This document shows positions 1 to 4,970 of a DNA stretch of 7,949 nucleotides, one piece after another. The first letter of the stretch is position 1. The number at the start of each line of letters is the position of its first letter. The notes beneath the pieces are model-generated. The model had not been told where the DNA came from. It saw only the letters and a program-made list of their open reading frames with translations, and ran no database searches. The stretch is from Clostridia bacterium (lineage in GTDB: Bacteria; Bacillota; Clostridia; Christensenellales; CAG-314), in assembly GCA_017452035.1 (NCBI GenBank), contig JAFTNE010000034.1:1-7949 (forward strand), in the 5' to 3' direction. A program made the position numbers and the translations under genes.

Positions 1-1
1 A

Positions 2-625
2 CCAGTCGTAATCCCCAACTGCACCGTTATTTTGAACGCGCATGAAATTGCAAATCTACTTTGGGAAATCACTGGCGAACTGGGCTTTGGTTCGGTGTAC
101 AGTCACTCCAACGCCTTCAAAAAGGGCGATAACCTTCAAAAGGGCGATTGCGACAAGTTGACAGTAAAGCTTTGTGGCAAAATTGAGGGTAGCCACCGTA
201 ACAGTTTGTTTGATGGCGACGGCGTAACTCTCGTGGACACAGTTGCTATTCAAGACGGTATTGTTGTTAACTACCACGGAAGTAATCGCTTTGGACAATA
301 TCTTGGCGAAAAGATTACAGGTGTGTTGCCTTGCATGGAAGTGTGCGCTGGCACTGTTAGCGAAAGCGATATCCAACGTGAACCCTACTTCGAGTGCGTA
401 TCTATGAGTGGTTTGCAAGTGGATATCTACAACGACTACATTGGTGGCGAAGTTCGTCTTGCCTACTACTTTGACGGAAACAAAAAGGTTGCCTTGACAG
501 GAATTTCCATCAGTGGTAAGTTGAGTGATGCCCTTGCAACACTTGGACTTTCCAACAAAATTGTTACCCACAACGACTACCGTGGACCACACAAAGCGTT
601 ACTCAAAAAGATTGCTGTAATTTAG
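2..625 (+). CDS. pmbA: PmbA/TldE family protein, C-terminal part (5' end outside window)
   Basis: The reading frame is open to the left edge (codons from position 2), so the true start is not visible; the TTG at 32 is simply an in-frame Leu codon. About 207 residues remain. They match, from memory, the C-terminal domain of PmbA/TldE: a DxDGV segment (here LFDGDGVTLVD) followed by QDGIVV, then a Gly-rich middle, then the ending 'ALTGISISGKLSDAL...YRGPHKALLKKIAVI', typical of the family's Ile-Ser-Gly-Asn/Lys-Leu region. Known members pair with TldD, a zinc peptidase, in a heterodimer that degrades or matures unfolded or ribosomally made peptides; the PmbA/TldE subunit lacks the HExxxH zinc site. 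No HExxxH is visible here, but the region where it would lie is mostly outside the window. A tldD partner would be expected just upstream. The gene ends at TAG and is followed by a hairpin terminator. The family call is firm; the TldE rather than TldD assignment is an inference. Confidence 0.82.
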   Translation, partial: PVVIPNCTVILNAHEIANLLWEITGELGFGSVYSHSNAFKKGDNLQKGDCDKLTVKLCGKIEGSHRNSLFDGDGVTLVDTVAIQDGIVVNYHGSNRFGQYLGEKITGVLPCMEVCAGTVSESDIQREPYFECVSMSGLQVDIYNDYIGGEVRLAYYFDGNKKVALTGISISGKLSDALATLGLSNKIVTHNDYRGPHKALLKKIAVI

Positions 626-683
626 CCCTACTGCACAAAAGTTGCACTTTAAGCACACAAAAACAAACATTTAATGGCAAAAC

Positions 684-711
684 AAAAGGATGTCAATGCG
701 ACATCCTTTTT
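684..711 (+). terminator. Intrinsic terminator between convergent pmbA-like gene and deoD
   Basis: A perfect 11-bp stem, AAAAGGATGTC (684-694) with GACATCCTTTT (700-710), has a 5-nt loop and runs into five Ts on the plus strand. Read on the minus strand, the same hairpin is followed by TTTTGTTTTG, so it probably ends both converging transcripts. It lies 58 nt after the pmbA-like stop and 50 nt beyond the deoD stop. Confidence 0.85.
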
Positions 712-760
712 CTATGTATTGTAATCGATTTTTTTGGGGCAAAAGCAAGTGCTGGTCAAA

Positions 761-1474
761 CTACTCTTGTGTGCCGATTTCCAATGCAAGTTGCATCATC
801 TCGTGGAAGGAGTTTTGACGTTCTTCGGAGGAGAGTTCTTCGCCAGTTAGAAGGTGGTCGGAAATTGTGCAAATGCAAAGCGCTTTTTTGCCAGCGCGCG
901 CTGCGTTGAGGTAGAGTGCGGCAGACTCCATTTCTACTGCCAATACGCCCATTTTGCCCCAAACGGCAGAACCTGCGCCATCATCATAGAAGGTATCGCT
1001 TGCCAAGATGTTGCCAACTTTGTAAGTTACACCCATCTTTTCTGCTTGCGCTACTGCTTTTTGCAAAAGGTCAAATGAGCAAATGGGAGCAATTGTGCCA
1101 GGCATACCAAATTGGTGAGCATAGTTAGAGTTTGTGCATGCGCCTTGACCAAAAACAAGGTTGCGCACTTTGAGATCAGGGTGAATTGCTCCGGCAGAAC
1201 CAATACGGATGATGTTTTCTACACCGTAGAAATTGAACAGTTCGTAGCTGTAAATACCAATGGATGGGATACCCATACCACTTGCCATAACGGAAATACG
1301 CTTGCCGTTGTAAAGACCTGTGTAACCTTGAACGCCACGAACGTTGTTTACGAGTTTGGCGTCCGTAAGATATGTTTCAGCAATAAACTTTGCGCGAAGT
1401 GGATCGCCGGGCATCAAAACAGTTGGAGCGAAATCGCCCAATTTTGCAGAAATGTGAGGGGTTGGAATTGGCAT
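761..1474 (-). CDS. deoD: Purine nucleoside phosphorylase DeoD-type
   Basis: The protein has 237 residues, the usual length for the hexameric (E. coli DeoD) type. It cleaves purine (deoxy)ribonucleosides with phosphate to free base and (deoxy)ribose-1-phosphate in cytoplasmic nucleoside salvage. Expected active-site features are all visible: His7 in TPHISA, Gly23/Arg27 in MPGDPLRAKFIAET, Arg46 in NNVRG, IIRIGSAGA (Arg90, Ser93) for phosphate, AVEMES (Glu181-Met182-Glu183) for ribose, ISDHLL with Asp206 as the general acid, and EERQ with Arg219. These align with E. coli His4, Gly20, Arg24, Arg43, Arg87, Ser90, Glu179-Met180-Glu181, Asp204 and Arg217. The ATG at 1474 is supported by AAGGAGG about 9 nt upstream (1484-1490), and a consensus promoter lies just beyond. 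It appears monocistronic: the gene to its left converges on it and the gene to its right diverges. No other nucleoside-catabolism gene (deoC, deoB, cdd) is beside it. Confidence 0.96.
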   Translation of the reverse strand: MPIPTPHISAKLGDFAPTVLMPGDPLRAKFIAETYLTDAKLVNNVRGVQGYTGLYNGKRISVMASGMGIPSIGIYSYELFNFYGVENIIRIGSAGAIHPDLKVRNLVFGQGACTNSNYAHQFGMPGTIAPICSFDLLQKAVAQAEKMGVTYKVGNILASDTFYDDGAGSAVWGKMGVLAVEMESAALYLNAARAGKKALCICTISDHLLTGEELSSEERQNSFHEMMQLALEIGTQE

Positions 1475-1508
1475 ATCTAAAAGCCTCCTTCAAAATATTG
1501 TTGGCTTA

Positions 1509-1537
1509 ATTATACAAGCAGATTGCAAAGTTGTCAA
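1509..1537 (-). promoter_or_regulatory. Sigma-A/sigma-70-type promoter for deoD
   Basis: On the minus strand a perfect TTGACA (1537-1532) and a perfect TATAAT (1514-1509) are separated by exactly 17 bp. Transcription would start near 1502, giving a short leader of about 28 nt that carries the AAGGAGG site before the deoD ATG. Both boxes match consensus fully, so strong housekeeping expression is expected. Confidence 0.88.
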
Positions 1538-1578
1538 TAGGAATAAGCAAAAGCAATTGCCCGTTTGTACCCCGTTAC

Positions 1579-1607
1579 TTGACAATGGACATATATTGTG
1601 TTATAAC
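1579..1607 (+). promoter_or_regulatory. Sigma-A/sigma-70-type promoter for the paralogue genes
   Basis: TTGACA (1579-1584) and TATAAC (1602-1607, 5 of 6 matches) are separated by 17 bp on the plus strand. The start of transcription would be near 1614, leaving a leader of about 170 nt before the ATG at 1785. The promoter diverges from the deoD promoter with about 41 bp between the two -35 boxes. Confidence 0.72.
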
Positions 1608-1611
1608 TTAT

Positions 1612-1784
1612 GCGTATTTGTTGCTACGCTTGTAGACGATAAAACCGAGGTTTTCGCACAAAACTGAGTTATTGCGCTCAATTGTTAGTGCGCAACGACC
1701 ACAAAAGTACCATTGGCTTTGCAGGCTGTTCGTTGAGGGTGGACTAAATCAACAAAATTAGAATACAAAAATCGAGGAGATAGT
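1612..1784 (+). other. Long, possibly structured 5' leader of the first paralogue
   Basis: The deoD-to-paralogue gap (1475-1784, 310 nt) holds the two divergent promoters and this leader; I see no gene in it. Three small inverted repeats lie in the leader: GCGTA/TACGC (1612-1616 with 1625-1629), AAAAC/GTTTT (1641-1645 with 1650-1654) and TTGCGC/GCGCAA (1672-1677 with 1690-1695). None is followed by a T run, so no terminator is evident, and I do not recognise a known riboswitch. The first hairpin sits at or across the predicted transcription start. The leader ends in GAGGAG (1774-1779), 5 nt before the start codon. A regulatory role is inference only. Confidence 0.35.
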
Positions 1785-2864
1785 ATGAAAATTGGAAGAT
1801 TGCTGGGAACTTTTGGTGTTTGCGCGCTAATAGCCATCTTGACAAGCGAGGGCAGTGGGGACTTTGATGGCGCGAGTTTGGGCCCTCTTTTGGTAAGTGT
1901 TGCATTTTGCGTGTTTTGGGATTTGTTGGACCTTATGATGTGCACAAACTTCACTGCTATACTGCGTAAAATTTTGTTTTGGGGCAGTGTGGTCGCATTG
2001 ATGATTGGACAAATTTCAACAGTGATAGGAGAGCTGTTCCCTCATCCAGATGACATCTACTCGTTTACAGATATATTCAGTCACAATGGGTCATATTTTG
2101 GATACAGCACCATTAAAAAGATAGTTCTCTGTGGCTCGATGCCTGCGACCATTGCAATACTTTGGATGGCAACTCTTGTAGACCACTACGCTGCTTCGCG
2201 CTGGTTTACCTCCCTTTTGCCCGTTGGTGGAGCTGTTGTCGGCGGAATTGTTGGATTGCTGATTCAACTACTTACCAACCTTGGCCCAGTAGTTTTGTTT
2301 GTTTTGACAGTTGCTGTAACAGTAGCTATGACCATCCCTTTGATCAAGTTCTACAAACGAAACGGTTGGATTTTGAATAACGAGGAAGTGCTAATGGACT
2401 ATCTTGACGGCGATACCGATAGCGATTACGACTCAAGTGGAAGTAGCTCTGGCCGTAGTTATAGCAGTAGTTCAAGCAGTAGCAGTTCTTATGACAATGA
2501 TTCAAATGATGACGAATACGAAGGCAATAAACAGCTGGACTACGACATGGATGACATTGCTCTCGACTACAGTCGCAGTAGAAACCTGCCTTTCGATTGC
2601 TCCATCAGCAGTAACCCTCACTTTTACCACTATGGTGACGATGCCTACTTTACAGTAGACTTTACCCTTGACACAGGTGTATGCTCTGCCGAAACACAAA
2701 GAGAATACGACCTAATGATAAACGATGCGCAAAAATTCCAAAGGGAAGTTATGAATGACCTCTTCCGCGAGGGCAAGGAAATAATTGGCCGTTTGAAACA
2801 AAAATACAAAGGCTGGCCCGGTGTTAACTTCGAAGTTAAATTGGGCGACGTCAGCGAGTACTAA
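1785..2864 (+). CDS. Unrecognised multi-pass membrane protein with Ser/Asp-rich linker and conserved C-terminal domain (paralogue 1)
   Basis: I do not recognise this 359-residue family. The ATG at 1785 has GAGGAG 5 nt upstream. About six hydrophobic segments are visible (roughly residues 5-20, 32-50, 62-84, 112-133, 142-165, 168-190), ending in a basic FYKRNGW stretch. Next comes a low-complexity linker (about 200-248) with acidic Asp/Glu residues and a run of nine Ser. The last 110 or so residues form a distinct soluble domain: QLDYDMDDIA, SRSRNLPFDCSI, a likely beta hairpin around HYGDDAYFTVDFTLDT, a long amphipathic helix from CSAETQ to LKQKY, and a final strand GVNFEVKLG. There is no secretion signal, catalytic motif or metal site I can identify. 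By the positive-inside rule the tail is probably cytoplasmic. It is followed 238 nt later by a paralogue in the same orientation, with no clear terminator between, so the two may be co-transcribed from 1579-1607. The coding call is strong because the paralogue conserves the frame; the function is unknown. Confidence 0.9.
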   Translation: MKIGRLLGTFGVCALIAILTSEGSGDFDGASLGPLLVSVAFCVFWDLLDLMMCTNFTAILRKILFWGSVVALMIGQISTVIGELFPHPDDIYSFTDIFSHNGSYFGYSTIKKIVLCGSMPATIAILWMATLVDHYAASRWFTSLLPVGGAVVGGIVGLLIQLLTNLGPVVLFVLTVAVTVAMTIPLIKFYKRNGWILNNEEVLMDYLDGDTDSDYDSSGSSSGRSYSSSSSSSSSYDNDSNDDEYEGNKQLDYDMDDIALDYSRSRNLPFDCSISSNPHFYHYGDDAYFTVDFTLDTGVCSAETQREYDLMINDAQKFQREVMNDLFREGKEIIGRLKQKYKGWPGVNFEVKLGDVSEY

Positions 2865-2887
2865 AAATACACGTCGTAAGCGTAAAC

Positions 2888-2940
2888 AAGTGCGAAAATA
2901 ACGCGACTGTATTTTGATGAACAGTCAAGTTGTTGCGCTT
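2888..2940 (+). other. Imperfect hairpin after paralogue 1, not a terminator
   Basis: In the 238-nt gap between the paralogues, GACTGT (2905-2910) can pair with ACAGTC (2921-2926), and the flanking AAGTGCG (2888-2894) with TGCGCTT (2934-2940) counting G-U pairs. There is no T run downstream, so I do not call a terminator. It could be a transcript processing or stability element, or chance. Confidence 0.3.
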
Positions 2941-3023
2941 GCTGACAAAACGGGCAGAGTGTATCAAATCGAAAAAGCATTGGGCGCTCCATAGTCGGCA
3001 GACAATGGACACGGTAACGTTTG

Positions 3024-3054
3024 TTGACTTTGTTGGTTGTTCATAGCATATAGA
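3024..3054 (+). promoter_or_regulatory. Possible weak promoter for paralogue 2
   Basis: TTGACT (3024-3029) is a good -35 box, but the best -10 candidates are TATAGA (3049-3054) with a 19-bp spacer or CATATA (3047-3052) with 17 bp. The region also carries a short direct repeat, TTTGTTG at 3020-3026 and 3029-3035, that overlaps the -35 and could be an operator. If used, transcripts would begin about 40 nt before the ATG. The second gene may instead be read from the upstream promoter. Confidence 0.33.
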
Positions 3055-3102
3055 TAAACTTTGGGAATTTTTGGGAAATTATATACAAACTGAGGGAATT
3101 TT

Positions 3103-4152
3103 ATGAAATTAGGTAGATTTTTGTTAAGCATTGTTGTAATTGGACTTTTGGTAGGCTTGGGAAGTGCCAACGGACAGGAATGCGCCGGATTGTTTGGAGC
3201 GATTGTCGTTGGTTTTGCATTTTGCCTGTTTGGCGATTTGTTGGAGTTTTTGGGCGGATTTGGACGCGTTTTGTTTTGGCTGTGCGTTACCTTTGGAATG
3301 TTTTGCGCATTTGCAGCGTCCTACCAAGATTTGTTCCCACAACCACAAGACATTCACTCCATCCAAGACCTGTTGATGGGCGGTGGTGACTTCTACAGCT
3401 TTAACATTTTGGAAAGAATTTTTGTTTGTGGCGCAATGCCTATGACGGTGGCAACACTTTGGTTGGCGACGCTTGTTGACTACTACGATGCTCCTCGTGG
3501 CTTTATCCCCGTTTTGCCCATTGGTGGCGCAATTATCGGTGGGGTGATTGGTCTTGTAATCCAACTGCTTTCCGTTTTTGGCGCTGTACCTTTGATGATA
3601 GCAATGATTGTCGTTACAATTTTGGGCACTATCCCCTTGTTCAAGTTCTACAAAAAGCACGGCTGGATTATGGACAGCATTGGTGCGTCACTGCCCGACA
3701 GTGATGACGACTACATCCCAAAACGCAAGCCCTCTCGCAGTTATGGTGGCTCGGGACGTAGTTCTGGTTACTCATCCAGTTACGGCAGTAGTACAAGTGG
3801 TTACAGCGAAGGCGACAGCCAACTTGACTACTACATGGACGACATTGCCAGCGACAACAGTCGCAGTAGAAACCTGCCTTTCGATTGCTCCATTCGTAGT
3901 GACGTAAGCTTTTCTCACTATGGCGACGACGCCTACTTTACAGTAGACTTTACCCTTGATACAAGTGGTTGCTCGGCAGAAACGCAAAGCGAATACGACA
4001 TGATGGTTAGAGATGCCCAAGATTTCCAAGAGGAAGTTATGAACGACCTATTTAGAGAGGGCAAAAACCTCATTAATCGTCTCAAACAAAAGTACCCAGA
4101 TTTTTGTGGAGTAAATTTCCAAGTAAAGGTGGGCAACATCAACCAATACTAA
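3103..4152 (+). CDS. Unrecognised multi-pass membrane protein with Gly/Ser/Tyr-rich linker and conserved C-terminal domain (paralogue 2)
   Basis: This 349-residue paralogue of the preceding gene starts at the ATG at 3103, with GAGGG (3092-3096) 6 nt upstream. Hydrophobic segments lie at about residues 5-22, 28-50, 53-73, 102-125, 134-160 and 161-183, again ending in a basic FYKKHGW. Conserved spots in the membrane half include LFPxPxDI, CGxMPxTxAxLWxATLVDxY and LPxGGAxxGGxxGLxIQLL. The linker (about 195-238) differs from its sister: basic KRKPSR followed by Gly/Ser/Tyr-rich sequence, and no Ser homopolymer. The C-terminal domain (about 240-349) keeps SRSRNLPFDCSI, HYGDDAYFTVDFTLDT, CSAETQ and EVMNDLFREGK. 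A strong hairpin terminator follows about 115 nt after the stop. No enzymatic motif is evident. Candidate roles (stress sensing, scaffold, envelope assembly) cannot be told apart from sequence alone. Confidence 0.92.
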   Translation: MKLGRFLLSIVVIGLLVGLGSANGQECAGLFGAIVVGFAFCLFGDLLEFLGGFGRVLFWLCVTFGMFCAFAASYQDLFPQPQDIHSIQDLLMGGGDFYSFNILERIFVCGAMPMTVATLWLATLVDYYDAPRGFIPVLPIGGAIIGGVIGLVIQLLSVFGAVPLMIAMIVVTILGTIPLFKFYKKHGWIMDSIGASLPDSDDDYIPKRKPSRSYGGSGRSSGYSSSYGSSTSGYSEGDSQLDYYMDDIASDNSRSRNLPFDCSIRSDVSFSHYGDDAYFTVDFTLDTSGCSAETQSEYDMMVRDAQDFQEEVMNDLFREGKNLINRLKQKYPDFCGVNFQVKVGNINQY

Positions 4153-4264
4153 TTGAGATGCACAAAACTCCTCATTTTGAGAGGGAAAACACAAACAATT
4201 GGAGTATTGATTTTAGTAAAAAACGCACCACGTGTGCTAAAAATAACATATTTGCACAAAACAC

Positions 4265-4298
4265 AAAGCACCCCAAGAAATACTTGGAGTGCTTTTTT
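4265..4298 (+). terminator. Intrinsic terminator for the paralogue genes, probably shared with the lipoprotein gene
   Basis: AAAGCAC (4265-4271) pairs with GTGCTTT (4289-4295), and CCAAG (4273-4277) with CTTGG (4283-4287), across one C-A mismatch and a 5-nt loop. Six Ts follow at 4293-4298. On the minus strand the same stem is followed by TTTGTGTTTTG, so it can also end transcripts of the convergent lipoprotein gene. The rest of the gap 4153-4384 holds no gene or other element I can support. Confidence 0.85.
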
Positions 4299-4384
4299 GT
4301 TTGCATTTTTATGTAAAAATCTATTTGTGTTTTATCTAAATACTAACCTTTATTACACACAAGCAAAGTGCGCCAATGTGTCTT

Positions 4385-4786
4385 TTAGCCGTTGAGTTCC
4401 ACCGAAACTTCCCCTTGGGTGTCCTCGGTTGCCTCAATAATAACGTACACACGGTAGCCCTTTTCTACGTAGCCACCACTGGTATTTACTGTTTGACCAG
4501 CAGTTACAACGGCAAGCTCTTCCTTTTGTCCCAAACTGTCGTAGTACAAGCGAATTTCCCCTTTGGTAACTTTTACGGAGTAATTGACTGCGCCTTCGCC
4601 GTCATCCGTACGCTTAACCTTGAACACAAGCGTGCCTGTAAGAGAATGGAAACTTGCACTGCAACTGTGCGTTGTGTTTTGACGAACAAGCAAAACTGCA
4701 CGGTAGGAGCTTACGTAGCCTTCGCCACAGGATGTAAGCGTAAACAGCATAACCAACAACAATGCTATTACAAAAATTCTTTTCAT
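4385..4786 (-). CDS. Small predicted lipoprotein of unknown function
   Basis: This 133-residue protein starts with a lipoprotein signal peptide: MKR, a hydrophobic stretch of about 14 residues, then the lipobox LTSC with Cys20 as the predicted lipidation site after cleavage by signal peptidase II. The mature part of about 113 residues is rich in alternating hydrophobic and polar residues (TLVFKVKRT, AVNYSVKVTKGEIRLYY, YRVYVIIEAT, EVSVEL), which suggests a single beta-sandwich domain on the outer face of the membrane. I do not recognise a named family. The start is supported by AAAGGAG about 8 nt upstream (4795-4800). I found no convincing promoter in the 184-nt gap 4787-4970, where the only other clear feature is a hairpin repeat. 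It converges with the paralogue genes across a shared terminator. A substrate-binding or protein-folding role is possible but nothing in the sequence shows it. Confidence 0.82.
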   Translation of the reverse strand: MKRIFVIALLLVMLFTLTSCGEGYVSSYRAVLLVRQNTTHSCSASFHSLTGTLVFKVKRTDDGEGAVNYSVKVTKGEIRLYYDSLGQKEELAVVTAGQTVNTSGGYVEKGYRVYVIIEATEDTQGEVSVELNG

Positions 4787-4852
4787 TTGAGTTGCTCCTT
4801 TGTAAAAATATTTTTCAATTTGACACTATCGTAATAAATGGTTGATTGTCTG

Positions 4853-4903
4853 CCCTCTCAGTCAGCTAACGCTGACAGCTCTCCCAAAGTGAGAGCCTTT
4901 TTC
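4853..4903 (+). repeat. Intergenic hairpin repeat with terminator-like end
   Basis: Two adjacent inverted repeats are present: GTCAGC/GCTGAC (4861-4866 with 4871-4876) and GCTCTC/GAGAGC (4878-4883 with 4891-4896), the latter followed by CTTTTTC. In addition CTCTCA (4855-4860) can pair with TGAGAG (4890-4895), which would enclose the first hairpin and break the second. The sequence resembles, from memory, a common intergenic element of gut Clostridia with the pattern 'gggAGCTGTCA...TGACTGAGagg' on the opposite strand. That identification is unverified. No plus-strand gene lies upstream, so the T-run end would only stop antisense transcription toward the hydrogenase gene. Confidence 0.6.
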
Positions 4904-4970
4904 ACATTCACAGTCCTTTTGCTGTCAAAAACAGCCAGCGTTTGAAGCAAACCTTAAATTTCATCAAACC

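Larger units (their letters stand above)
1785..4152 (+). repeat. Tandem gene duplication (two diverged copies)
   Basis: The genes at 1785-2864 and 3103-4152 are direct copies of one ancestral gene. By hand alignment the C-terminal 110 residues are about three-quarters identical, the membrane half clearly less, and the linkers not alignable. At DNA level there are perfectly identical blocks, including 37 nt (2569-2605 equals 3857-3893) and 29 nt (2643-2671 equals 3931-3959). The sequences just before the start codons (AAATTA, ATACAAA, GAGG) also resemble each other, so the duplicated unit included the ribosome binding site. Confidence 0.9.

Noticed and set aside
56..592. 178-codon minus-strand ORF opposite the pmbA-like gene
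   Set aside because: It is antisense to a recognisable protein family, with no ribosome binding site and biased composition typical of a shadow frame.
2452..2495. Ser-codon repeat tract resembling a short tandem repeat
   Set aside because: The Ser codons are mixed (AGT, AGC, TCA, TCT), so it is a low-complexity protein linker rather than a phase-variable DNA repeat.
3124..3660. 178-codon minus-strand ORF within paralogue 2
   Set aside because: It is rich in Asn, Gln and Lys, as expected from the complement of a membrane-protein frame, and the plus frame is conserved in the paralogue.
4211..4242. Possible extra hairpin TTTTAG...CTAAAA after paralogue 2
   Set aside because: The inner and outer stems compete for the same C and the arms are AT-only; the terminator just downstream explains the end of transcription better.
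4153..4395. 80-codon plus-strand ORF after paralogue 2
   Set aside because: It begins at a TTG without a ribosome site and runs straight through the terminator hairpin at 4265-4298.
4376..4834. 152-codon plus-strand ORF over the lipoprotein gene
   Set aside because: The opposite strand encodes a signal peptide with lipobox and a good ribosome site; this frame has neither.
4921..4935. GCTG/CAGC hairpin near the hydrogenase stop
   Set aside because: It has only four base pairs and no T run on the minus strand, so it is too weak to call as the hydrogenase terminator.
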